From the NCBI RefSeq assembly GCF_041080795.1, contig NZ_CP129674.1, positions 2,170,001 to 2,234,000 of the forward strand: 64,000 bases of DNA, read 5' to 3'. Made by a program: the position numbers and the translations under genes. This DNA is from Bifidobacterium sp. WK041_4_12. GTDB taxonomy: Bacteria > Actinomycetota > Actinomycetes > Actinomycetales > Bifidobacteriaceae. This document shows, in pieces, positions 25,335 through 32,639 of the stretch (position 1 is its first letter; every line of letters starts with the position of its first letter). The notes below the pieces were generated by a model that searched no databases, had not been told where the DNA came from, and was given only the letters and a program-made list of their open reading frames with translations.

Positions 25335-27044
25335 TCAGCGTCCGTGTGACTGTTCCCGGTCGGTTCCTGACTGTTGCGGACGTGGGTTGGTCCTGATGCC
25401 GGTAAGCGCGCCGGCCGCCACCGAGGTTTCCGGGTGCGTGATGCGCACGAGGTCCTGCAACTGCGCCTCGCTGAACGTGCCCTTGCCGGTGCGGGCGGCG
25501 GACGCATGGGGTTCGACCTGCTGCTGCGCCTGGGGCTGGGATGTCTGGTCGGGGATGGGCAAGCCGCTCGCTATGACACTCAATTCGCCGAGCAGGGCGT
25601 CCTTGGTGATGCGCGCATGATAGGCGTCGCCCCTGGCTTGCATGGCCTGTTGGATCGCCAGGACCGTGGAGAACAACTGCCGGTACATGATGGCCTGCGC
25701 CATGACAGGGTTGCCGTTCGATTGCAGCGTGGACAACGCCAGTGCGGCGTGCATCATGACGGTCCTCGGCACCCTGGCGGGCGTTTGCTCCGGCCGGTAG
25801 GTCTGCGCGCTCCTGGATATCTGCCGCGCCGCCTCCGCGATGGGTCCGGGCGTCGCCTCGACCGCCCTGGACCAGGACGCGAACGCCCCAGCCGTGCTCC
25901 TGGCGACCTGCGACCAGGTATCACGGTCGTTGGGGTCGATGCTGCTCAACGCGCGGTTCATTCGCGCGATGTCATCGGCCACACGCTGCGGTGTTGGCGG
26001 CACCTCTCCAGGTTGCGGGTGAGCCACGCGCCTGCCCTTGAACGCGGCCATCCACTCGTCACCGGCCTCACTGGCTGCGGTGAAGGAATCGGTGGTCCAT
26101 GCCTCGCGCAGGCGGGGCAGTCTCAGGTCACGGGCGAGCGTGCCTCCCCCATACCAGACTGGACGCTCACCGTACAGAGGTTTCAAGGCGACCGAGTAGC
26201 CGGTGACCACATCGTTCCCGCCCTGCGCGAACCGTGGCCTGACCAGGATGCCCTGGCCGCGAAGGCGACGCACGAAACCCGCCTCGTCACGTGAGGTCTG
26301 GGCGGCGGCGCGGATCCTGTTGGCCAGATCATGGCGCGGCTGGTCGGCGTTCAGCTGGATCGCCGTCAATCGTTGGCGTTCCGGGACGGGCAGCGTACCC
26401 CAGGATGTCTCCGGGGATTCGGCGTGCAGCTTCGCACGGGCTCGACGGCGCGCCTGCGCCTCACGCTCCCCCGGCTGCCATCCCCTGGTGGCGCTCCTGG
26501 TGTTCTCGATGCCGAGTTCCTCCAGGCCATGTTCGTGTTCGAGCTGACGGCACACGTCCTGCGCCTTCTGGTAGTCGTGCCACACCCATGCCTTCGTGCC
26601 GTCGGAACGGATCTGGTTCAACGCGATGTGGATGTGGTCGTTGCCCTCCCCATGCTCGCCCGAACGTCCGTGACGGATCGCGGCCCAACGGCACACGCCC
26701 TTAGTGCCGTCCGCGTCACCGAATCCCATGCGCTCCACGAACTCGTGGGCGATGGCCTGCCATTCCGTATCGGACAGCACGCCATCCTCCCGGCTGATAG
26801 CCAGGGAGCAATGCCACACGTTCCCGCCACGCATCCGCTCACCGAACCGGCGTGACGTATTATCCAAATACGAGCCAAGCTCGCCCGCGACGGAGGCGTC
26901 CAACTCGACACCAGTGAACGACAACTCACTCCAATCGTCACCGGCGACAACATGCTGATCAACATGCTCGTTATGCCGGCCACTGCCGGCCAGGTACCGG
27001 ATCAATCCCTGCATGCGACTGCCGCGTGTGATGTTCGGGATCAT
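25335..27044 (-). CDS. conjugative relaxase (MobA/VirD2-type, MobP-like)
   Basis: A 569-residue relaxase that would nick the element at oriT and pilot the strand. The N-terminus MIPNITRGSRMQGLIRYLAG with a Tyr at about 17 and NEHVDQHVVAGD is typical of actinobacterial relaxases. The metal-binding three-His motif is in HGEGNDHIHIALNQI. The later part is Arg/Ala-rich and helical with no primase or helicase domain evident. ATG 27044 overlaps the mobC stop (ATGA); a GTG at 27050 is an alternative. Encoded opposite to the transfer genes, so controlled separately. Confidence 0.88.
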   Translation of the reverse strand: MIPNITRGSRMQGLIRYLAGSGRHNEHVDQHVVAGDDWSELSFTGVELDASVAGELGSYLDNTSRRFGERMRGGNVWHCSLAISREDGVLSDTEWQAIAHEFVERMGFGDADGTKGVCRWAAIRHGRSGEHGEGNDHIHIALNQIRSDGTKAWVWHDYQKAQDVCRQLEHEHGLEELGIENTRSATRGWQPGEREAQARRRARAKLHAESPETSWGTLPVPERQRLTAIQLNADQPRHDLANRIRAAAQTSRDEAGFVRRLRGQGILVRPRFAQGGNDVVTGYSVALKPLYGERPVWYGGGTLARDLRLPRLREAWTTDSFTAASEAGDEWMAAFKGRRVAHPQPGEVPPTPQRVADDIARMNRALSSIDPNDRDTWSQVARSTAGAFASWSRAVEATPGPIAEAARQISRSAQTYRPEQTPARVPRTVMMHAALALSTLQSNGNPVMAQAIMYRQLFSTVLAIQQAMQARGDAYHARITKDALLGELSVIASGLPIPDQTSQPQAQQQVEPHASAARTGKGTFSEAQLQDLVRITHPETSVAAGALTGIRTNPRPQQSGTDREQSHGR

Positions 27045-27493
27045 AGGCACTTCTCGATCATCAAGTCGATCAGCCTCTGGGAGTCATGCAGCAAAGGGCG
27101 CATCTCCTCGACCAGGCGGAGCACCTCCCCGTCCAGCACGATGCCCTGGCCGTTCGCCACCCGGGCGACCTGGTTGATGTTCGTGCCCACCTTCGCGATC
27201 TGGGTCGCAAGCCGCGTCGCTTTGTCCCGAAAGTCGACCAGCTCGCCCTTGGTCACAGCCTGTTCCTCGACATGGGGAGCCAACAACGTTTCACGCGCAT
27301 ACATGGAAAGATTCAACCGCTGCGGACCACCCGAGAGACCGGACCTCAAAGCCCAAGCCGCAGCATGCTCGACGAGACGGACCTTCTCGACCTCGTTGAG
27401 CCGGATATGAAAGTCCAGTCCACGTTCTTTGGCCCCGTCGCCACCAGCGCCGGTGATGGCCTCGGCAAGATCGTCCTCCGGTTCATCACTCAT
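27041..27493 (-). CDS. MobC-like relaxosome accessory protein
   Basis: A 150-residue protein with the bacterial mobilisation MobC pattern: LDFHIRLNEVEKVRLVEHAA, LNLSMYARETLLAP, then AKVGTNINQVARVANGQG and LRLVEEMRPLL. MobC proteins bind oriT and help the relaxase open the strands. The frame stays open to a GTG at 27613, but that codon lies at the end of a perfect 20-bp palindrome. ATG 27493 with AAGGGG upstream gives the usual family length, so the shorter start is preferred; ATG 27505 is also possible. The stop overlaps the relaxase start. Confidence 0.75.
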   Translation of the reverse strand: MSDEPEDDLAEAITGAGGDGAKERGLDFHIRLNEVEKVRLVEHAAAWALRSGLSGGPQRLNLSMYARETLLAPHVEEQAVTKGELVDFRDKATRLATQIAKVGTNINQVARVANGQGIVLDGEVLRLVEEMRPLLHDSQRLIDLMIEKCL

Positions 27494-27593
27494 GCCAATC
27501 ACCATCCCCTTAAGAGCCAGCGCAGCGACCACAGGCAAAGCCCGTGGATGATCCGACAGGATCCCATCGCCACGCACCACAGTGCGATCAAGC

Positions 27594-27613
27594 GTGAATG
27601 TGTACACATTCAC
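27594..27613. promoter_or_regulatory. perfect 20-bp palindrome upstream of mobC
   Basis: GTGAATGTGTACACATTCAC is identical to its reverse complement. It lies about 100 bp upstream of the preferred mobC start and 40 bp from the repressor-like motif. It may be an operator for a dimeric regulator or part of oriT. Confidence 0.55.
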
Positions 27614-27653
27614 CTTAGCTTGCTACTGCCCAATAATATCATAAATGTGCCCA

Positions 27654-27675
27654 TTATGGTCATTATCGGCTATAC
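27654..27675. promoter_or_regulatory. second copy of the element's operator motif
   Basis: TTATGGTCATTATCGG matches TTATGGTCACTATCG at 7326-7340 apart from one base over the shared 15. It is followed by CTATACTGAC, which includes a TATACT that could serve as a -10 for the plus-strand gene at 27767. It lies between mobC and that gene, which are divergent. Confidence 0.5.
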
Positions 27676-27766
27676 TGACACTCAAAGCACCACTGAAATC
27701 CGCGTGTGGGGTCGGTAGGACGACACCACCGAAAGCAGTATCCCCACCATAAGAAGAGAGCCCGAG

Positions 27767-28075
27767 ATGACATCGAAAACAGCGGAAGAAACCATCAAGG
27801 AACTGCACAACGAACTGAATGCGACGAAGAAAAGTCTCGACCAGTTCCGCAAAATCACCGGCGAGATCAAGCAACGCGCAGAAGAGGCACACCAACTCCT
27901 GGAACAACTCAAATCAAACCCCAACCTCAGCGAATCACAGATATTCGAGTCGGCAGACGTGCCGAAAAACGTGCAACGCTTCATCAAGTCCATACCAAAG
28001 GCCAGGGATGACGATACGACGCGTCCACAGACTTCGCACGAGGATGCTCCTGTTTTTGAGCATAATGATGCGTGA
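27767..28075 (+). CDS. small coiled-coil protein
   Basis: A 102-residue acidic/basic helical protein. Residues 5-55 (AEETIKELHNELNATKKSLD, FRKITGEIKQRAEEAHQLLE) form a clear heptad-bearing coiled coil. The rest is polar. AGAAGAGAG lies upstream of the ATG. It is divergent from mobC with the shared operator-like motif between them, and ends at a strong terminator. No family recognised. Confidence 0.6.
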   Translation: MTSKTAEETIKELHNELNATKKSLDQFRKITGEIKQRAEEAHQLLEQLKSNPNLSESQIFESADVPKNVQRFIKSIPKARDDDTTRPQTSHEDAPVFEHNDA

Positions 28076-28091
28076 TTTGTTCTTCATTGGC

Positions 28092-28129
28092 AATTAGTAA
28101 TGCCCCGCATTTGCGGGGCATTACTAATT
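28092..28129. terminator. bidirectional terminator with 18-bp perfect stem
   Basis: AATTAGTAATGCCCCGCA (28092-28109) pairs perfectly with 28112-28129 across a 2-nt TT loop. It separates the convergent genes ending at 28075 (+) and 28181 (-). A/T-rich stem bases give a T-rich tail in both directions. Confidence 0.8.
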
Positions 28130-28180
28130 CAGTACGGTTGAAGACCTGCACTGTTTTCATGCTGGTATTGGCTTGTGCTT

Positions 28181-28555
28181 CTATTCTTCTTGACTGTTTT
28201 GGTCTGCGATTTCCTCGATGTTGTCGATGAGTATTTCCATGTCCAATGCCGAGGCATTGTAGGGGCCGTAATGAATGTGGCCGCATATTCTTGCCTGTTC
28301 GGCGTCGATGAGGGGTTGAACGAGTTCAAGGTATTCTTCGTTGATGTACGTGTGCCCGCGCGTGGGAATGTAGCCGTATGCCATGAGGTTGACGCTTACC
28401 GGGTCGGCTCCCATGTTGCCCATCTCGTCTCTGCACACCGTCATCAGTGCCAGTGAACTGTCTGCTTGGAACCGGCAGACTGTGTAGGTTATCGGTTCGC
28501 CGAACCCGTTGGTGCCGGTCAGTTCATGTCCTTGACTGTCGTTGAGATATTGCAT
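28181..28555 (-). CDS. uncharacterised 124-residue protein
   Basis: The protein starts MQYLNDSQGHELTGTNGFGE and is acidic and globular-looking: ITYTVCRFQADSSLALMTVC, PVSVNLMAYGYI, YLELVQPLIDAEQARICGHI, ending in an acidic tail. An AAGAAGC lies upstream of ATG 28555; a much longer frame to 28783 reads through GC-rich spacer and is rejected. It is the last gene of a minus-strand operon of unknown genes. No domain recognised. Confidence 0.55.
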   Translation of the reverse strand: MQYLNDSQGHELTGTNGFGEPITYTVCRFQADSSLALMTVCRDEMGNMGADPVSVNLMAYGYIPTRGHTYINEEYLELVQPLIDAEQARICGHIHYGPYNASALDMEILIDNIEEIADQNSQEE

Positions 28556-29011
28556 TGTTGCTTCTTTCCCTTGTGCGGTTCCAATCATTTTTTTGGAACT
28601 TCTTGAACGATTTCCACGGACGCGGTGGAGCGCACGAATGCAAGCCGCAGCGGCACGAGAGAACACGCCTGCGGCGTGTGACCGGAGTGGCGAGAAGGCC
28701 CGAAGGCCCGTGCGCGGCGGCCGGCTTTGCCGACGCATCCGGGTTGCATGAGGCAGCACCGGCGCTACAGTGGAATGAGTCAAGAAGGGACGAAAAAGGC
28801 GCGCAGCGAAGCGCAGCCACGATCATGAGGACACTAATGCGACCGCCCCTTTGACGGTCGTTCCTCTCATCGATGCGCGGGTGAAACCCGCTCCACTTGC
28901 CGCCGGTAGGCGAGAGCGGCTTGGAGTGCGCCACGTTGTCCGTGGCGCGCGAGAAACGCACGGGACGCGAGCCTTGGGCACTCCACGCTGACTGTGGAGT
29001 GCCCGGCTGGT
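28556..29011. other. GC-rich hairpin-dense spacer A
   Basis: A 456-bp gap without a credible gene. Perfect stems seen: ACACGCC/GGCGTGT (28663-28679), GACCG/CGGTC (28841-28859), GCGGGT/ACCCGC with a GAA loop (28877-28891), GCGCCACG/CGTGGCGC (28928-28948) and GGGCACTCCAC/GTGGAGTGCCC (28976-29004). The string of compact hairpins suggests a structured transcript or a palindromic repeat array rather than coding DNA. Confidence 0.6.
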
Positions 29012-29725
29012 TCAGTGTGCCAGGAGTTTTTGCACGGTCTTACGGTCACTGTCCTCGTATACTGGGTAGCGTTTCGATTCCTGGAAGTCACCGTTATCAT
29101 CAAGGGTCAACGCGACTTTGCGCAGCCCGTCCACGAAATAGTAGATTGGTTTCTTCTTCCACTGGCTTACCTTGCCACTGTCGATGAGCTGCTGGCTGTG
29201 CTCGCTGACGGGCGTGCTGTCGGCCTTGCTTTTCACTGCTTCGAGATAGACGACCTTTTTTCTCAGGGCGGTTATCTTGCTGCCGAACGTGCAACGCTTC
29301 GCATCCCTGTGGTTCTTGTTCCATGCTTTCACTGCCTCGTTGTCGGCTATCATCCGGGCTAGCCTGCCTTTGAAATAGTCAAGGTTGTTGACGCTCGTAG
29401 CGGCTCCCACGCTTGCCCAGCCTGTGCGTCCCACCACGCGCACATCCTGCAACTGTTCGTTATCTTCCTTGAACTTCTCGACCTTTTCGAGCATGTCCAC
29501 GCGGTCGGCTGCACGCTCTTCCTCGTCGGCAAGGCGGCGCGTCCTGTCCCATTGCCGCTGCACGTGCTTGTAGATGTTGCCGCGTCCCTCGATGTTCGGC
29601 TGGCCGAACGGAATCGCATGCGCCTCGTCGCGTGCCGCCTGTTCGGTCGCTTCCCGTTCGCTTCTGACCCGTTCGAGTCTGCTCTTCGCCTGTTCCAAAC
29701 TGTTCGCTTTGATGATGGTAGTCAT
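29012..29725 (-). CDS. uncharacterised coiled-coil protein (possibly DUF3560-like)
   Basis: A 237-residue charged helical protein. AAGGAG precedes ATG 29725. The stretch AHAIPFGQPNIEGRGNIYKH then QWDRTRRLADEEERAADRVD resembles DUF3560 proteins of actinobacterial plasmids and integrative elements, which have 'AIPFGQP...GHhs...' followed by a helical Arg/Glu-rich segment; this link is tentative. The C-terminus has a beta-rich module (PIYYFVDGLRKVALTLDDNG) ending in DRKTVQKLLAH. Encoded between two structured spacers. Function unknown. Confidence 0.55.
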   Translation of the reverse strand: MTTIIKANSLEQAKSRLERVRSEREATEQAARDEAHAIPFGQPNIEGRGNIYKHVQRQWDRTRRLADEEERAADRVDMLEKVEKFKEDNEQLQDVRVVGRTGWASVGAATSVNNLDYFKGRLARMIADNEAVKAWNKNHRDAKRCTFGSKITALRKKVVYLEAVKSKADSTPVSEHSQQLIDSGKVSQWKKKPIYYFVDGLRKVALTLDDNGDFQESKRYPVYEDSDRKTVQKLLAH

Positions 29726-29738
29726 GATGTGCTGCTCC

Positions 29739-30047
29739 TTAGTTGATGCTAACGGTGACGTAATCGGTGGTGAAAGTCTGTGGCAAGTCGGGAAGGGTGA
29801 ACCGTGATGGACTGCATTTCTCATGCTCTGATTGCAGTCGTTCGTATTGTTCCGTGCTGATTTCCCACTCGTCGCCGCAATCGTTTTCCAGATGCCACAC
29901 GTCGGGCGCAATCGTGTCCATCGATGAGATAATTTGGTCTGCGTCATCGTTGCCGATGCCCTCGCTATGCACATAGGTGTCACATTTGTTCCATGTATGG
30001 TTGCTCTCTGATGGCTGCTCGATGCTGATTCTTAGTGTGCGGCTCAT
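29739..30047 (-). CDS. uncharacterised 102-residue protein
   Basis: Starts MSRTLRISIEQPSESNHTWN and is strongly acidic (DDADQIISSMDTIAPDVW, ENDCGDEWEISTEQYERLQS). A nine-cytosine run (nine G on the coding strand) lies 9-17 bp upstream of the ATG. If translation instead began at 30092, this run would be inside the coding region. It is 13 bp upstream of the next gene in the operon. Small acidic proteins in mobile elements are sometimes DNA mimics, but there is no specific evidence here. Confidence 0.5.
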   Translation of the reverse strand: MSRTLRISIEQPSESNHTWNKCDTYVHSEGIGNDDADQIISSMDTIAPDVWHLENDCGDEWEISTEQYERLQSEHEKCSPSRFTLPDLPQTFTTDYVTVSIN

Positions 30048-30099
30048 GAGTTCTACCCCCCCCCTGTTTTTTCTTTTTGGCCGGTTGGTCAAGCGAAGC

Positions 30100-30445
30100 G
30101 TTATCGAACAAAGCGGGTTCCGTCATAAGCGACGCTCCGAGCTTGCTCGCGTGCGTCGCGTTGACGGGTTCCGCGACTTCGATATGATCCAAGGCGATGG
30201 CCGACCGGTCAAAAAGAAAATAGAAAAGCGCAGCCGTAAGGCTGCTCCGTCTCCTGCTCGATGCCTCGCCTCTTCTCTGAGGCATCGAGGACGCGGCCAC
30301 GTTGTTCGGCCGCCTTCATGTGTCTGCGTCCGCGTTTGGCGGATGCTCCTTTCGATGGTCAGTGCAGCCGTGGGCTGCTCCATTCCCCCTGCATCGCGCG
30401 ATGGCGACGGTGGGGGTGTGCCCGCCGTTGTTGTGCGGCGGGTGT
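30100..30445. other. GC-rich hairpin-dense spacer B
   Basis: A 350-bp gap without a credible gene. It opens with a nested hairpin (30120-30167): CCGTCA/TGACGG outside, GCGACGC/GCGTCGC, then CGAGC/GCTCG across a TT loop. It continues with GCAGCC/GGCTGC (30230-30245), the 11-bp stem CTCGATGCCTC/GAGGCATCGAG (30257-30289), GCGGCC/GGCCGC (30293-30313), GCAGCC/GGCTGC (30364-30378) and CCCGCC/GGCGGG (30421-30442). Confidence 0.6.
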
Positions 30446-30450
30446 GACGC

Positions 30451-30819
30451 TCAGTCGTGGAAGTATCGTGGCGAAAGAATCGATTTGGGGAATGATACGC
30501 AATGTGAATCGTCGTAGTCGTAGTCGCTGATGTTCAGATAGCCGTCGTTTTTTTCGATGAGGCTGTCCAGATTCTCCGTGGTGAGAATGTCCATCAGATG
30601 GTTCACCAGCACATGCCGTTCGATGGTGGCCGGCTCCCCGCTGCCCCCGTCCGTCTCACGAATCGAATACCTGTAGTAGCCGTGTGGAACCTGTTCGGGG
30701 TTCAGTCTCAGGTCACTGTAGAGTGCGGCGACCGGCGCTTTCCGTGCCTCGATTTCAAGGCGCATCGAATACAGTCCCTCCGTTTCGTTTGCGTCAGGCT
30801 TACCAAGACTTACGCCCAC
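30451..30819 (-). CDS. uncharacterised protein, LPD28-like
   Basis: A 122-residue protein. The segment NPEQVPHGYYRYSIRETDGG, ATIERHVLVNHLMDILTTEN has the pattern 'vPeGlYrYdlR....g.p.tie..V.VNh.Gtilt'. I associate this with the large polyvalent protein-associated domain LPD28 of mobile-element proteins. The C-terminal NISDYDYDDSHCVSFPKS is acidic. The start at 30819 is the longest; Met19 is an alternative. Located in the accessory operon between spacer B and a 31-codon gene. Confidence 0.5.
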   Translation of the reverse strand: MGVSLGKPDANETEGLYSMRLEIEARKAPVAALYSDLRLNPEQVPHGYYRYSIRETDGGSGEPATIERHVLVNHLMDILTTENLDSLIEKNDGYLNISDYDYDDSHCVSFPKSILSPRYFHD

Positions 30820-30851
30820 AGTGTGTGCTGAGCTGCTGGCTTGTGGTGATT

Positions 30852-30947
30852 CTAAGCGGCGACATTCGCATGTGAAATGTTCGTCACATGCTTCGTTTTC
30901 CTCGACTGGTCTGCCACACCTTGAGCGTGGTAATAGGTGTTTGCCAT
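30852..30947 (-). CDS. 31-residue small protein
   Basis: A short ORF preceded by a near-ideal ribosome site (AAGGAGG, 8 bp before ATG 30947). It begins MANTYYHAQGVADQSRKTKH and ends NISHANVAA. It is too short for domain recognition. The strong site and the operon position argue that it is translated, either as a small protein or as a leader peptide for the LPD28-like gene 33 bp downstream. Confidence 0.4.
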   Translation of the reverse strand: MANTYYHAQGVADQSRKTKHVTNISHANVAA

Positions 30948-30993
30948 GATGTTTCCTCCTTGGTTTGTTCCAATTGATTGCCGTGGCGATTGG

Positions 30994-31440
30994 CTATTCC
31001 TGTTCATCGTCAAGCTCGTTGCCGAGCCGGTCAAGGCCGTGCTTGGCTATGTCCTTGAACGTGTCGATGGTCTGCTTGGGCAGGTGACCGCCGTGGTTGG
31101 GGTCGTCCTTCGACTGGTGCGCCTGCCACATGTCTTCCAGTGCCTCCCATTCGCTGGTGCGGATATTGGTTATGGTCACTTTCGCGTCGATGCACAGCAG
31201 AGCCTTGTAGAAGCTCTTGGGGTTTTCGTTCATCATCTGCTTGATGATGCTGATGTAGGGCTGTATGAGATTGATTTCGACGCTGGCCTCCATCACCTGC
31301 TCCACGCCGGTAGAGAGCATTTTCCTGTAGTGTGCCTTGGGGACTCTGGTCTGCTTGTAGACGTAGGTCATGTCCTCCATCGACCCTGCTATCTTCTCGG
31401 CGGTCATTGATTTGAAGTCGTCGTAGAACGTGTTCGTCAT
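30994..31440 (-). CDS. uncharacterised protein, first gene of accessory operon
   Basis: A 148-residue helical protein (MTNTFYDDFKSMTAEKIAGS; GVEQVMEASVEINLIQPYIS; IRTSEWEALEDMWQAHQSKD). AAAGGAA precedes the ATG. It is followed after 46 bp by the 31-codon ORF. The large palindrome at 31469-31656 lies in its 5' leader. No family recognised; the acidic C-terminus ends NELDDEQE. Confidence 0.55.
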   Translation of the reverse strand: MTNTFYDDFKSMTAEKIAGSMEDMTYVYKQTRVPKAHYRKMLSTGVEQVMEASVEINLIQPYISIIKQMMNENPKSFYKALLCIDAKVTITNIRTSEWEALEDMWQAHQSKDDPNHGGHLPKQTIDTFKDIAKHGLDRLGNELDDEQE

Positions 31441-31468
31441 CGTTATCTGTTCCTTTCACTGCCCAACT

Positions 31469-31656
31469 GTTTTCCTGACGCCTGGAATGGCGGCACAACA
31501 GGAAGCGGAGAGTCAAGCCGTGTGTGGATCGGAACACGGGGAGCGAAGTGGCGGGGATACGCTGTTGGATCCCCGGTGCGAAAGCGAGGCGTGGGCCGGG
31601 ACACATCCGGCTTGACCCGCAGCGGGTTGTGCCAGAGTGGAAGGTGGCAGGAAAAC
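31469..31656. repeat. spacer C: ~190-bp imperfect palindrome
   Basis: Nested inverted repeats share one centre near 31563: GTTTTCCTG (31469-31477) with 31648-31656; GGCACAAC (31492-31499) with 31626-31633; GTCAAGCCG (31512-31520) with 31608-31616; and CGGGGAT (31552-31558) with 31569-31575. Between the outer pairs the arms also align (GGCACAAC...GCGG...GTCAAGCCG...TGTGT on both). Transcribed from either strand it would fold into one long hairpin. It sits immediately upstream of the accessory operon. Confidence 0.7.
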
Positions 31657-31949
31657 CCCACCTCTAACCATTTAAGAGAGGCAGGGCCAAGGACCCTGGA
31701 TCGACGGGCATCAATCCACCCCCGCTCTCGGGGTGGTCCGTAATTCTGGACGCATGAGTATGCACTACTTTTTTAGATATCCGAATCATACAATCGCATA
31801 GAAATTTGACCACATCTACATTTTGAGAATATGCTGGAAATGTCTTGAGCAAGCATCATTGGTTTCTCTTTTTTAAACCGCATACGATTTCCGAAAACAC
31901 CAAGAGTGCGCTCAAGACAGGGGTACCTAAATTATTTGAGAGAGAAATA
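31657..31949. other. composition break at the right side of the element
   Basis: No gene seen. 31657-31740 is GC-rich with short hairpins (for example CCACCCCCG/CGGGGTGG); from 31741 the sequence becomes AT-rich (TACTTTTTTAGATATCC). This is the likely vicinity of the element's right edge. No copy of the tRNA-Ala 3' end was found here. Confidence 0.4.
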
Positions 31950-32602
31950 ATGATAAAACCCACAAAAATGGTTACTGCGAGTCACTACGCTCACCGTGTC
32001 CCTCATGTTATCGGCAATCACTGCAAATGCAGCAGAGCCATCTCCACAAACTCAGTACGATTCAGACCTTGTAGAGAATCTATCGCCCAGCACACGCGAA
32101 AGCACTAAATCGTTGCACTACTTGAATGGAAGCTATCAGGCAAAATCCAGGCAGATGCAACTGAGTATTCCACAGAATTCTTCTCAACCAGTCACATTCA
32201 CCGATGACAGTTCTGCTGTCGGTCTTGCCATAAGGCCTCAGAGAATGATTTCACGAATGACACATATCCGGAGGCTCAAACCGTCTTGCGCTAAGGCACG
32301 GACGTATCGATGGGAGTGCAGCAGGTTTTTTATCTGAACAACGGTCAGGCATCGCACGAACACACCGTGAATTATCCATCGTCGGATCTTGACCGCATGG
32401 CCTCCTTCAATGACGAGACAGAGGGCACCGACGATAGTTTCACTCAGTACAAAGATGAAGCAGAAACGCAGTTGCTCGCGTATGTTTCTGCTCCCTGGGC
32501 CAAGGACGCAGCCGCCAGAGATGTGAGCACACATTACGAGCTACAATGCAATAGCTTGGCACAGGTCATTCAGCCCAACAGCAACGATACTTACCCGATA
32601 GT
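31950..32602 (+). pseudogene. broken secreted-protein gene
   Basis: A ribosome site (GAGAGAAATA) precedes ATG 31950 (MIKPTKMVTASH...). The frame is lost near 31990, continuing in another frame with a signal-peptide end (SLMLSAITANAAEPSPQTQ) and LHYLNGSYQAKSRQMQLSIP. It shifts again near 32225-32243, crosses an in-frame TAA at 32292 and continues GVQQVFYLNNGQASHEHTVN to DTYPIVV, where it is cut by an IS3 remnant. Read together it is a secreted protein of at least 210 residues; its function is not recognised. It is AT-richer than its surroundings and probably predates the neighbouring insertions. Confidence 0.6.
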
Positions 32603-32639
32603 AGTGGGTTTGTTGCAGTATAGGTTGACAGTTTTCCTT

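Noticed and set aside
27494..27613. 40-residue N-terminal extension of MobC
   Set aside because: It would start at a GTG at the end of a perfect 20-bp palindrome, and MobC homology starts later; a control region is more likely.
31657..31745. tRNA-like sequence near the end of the element
   Set aside because: Short GC stems are present but no cloverleaf, T-loop (TTCGA context) or anticodon arm could be assembled.
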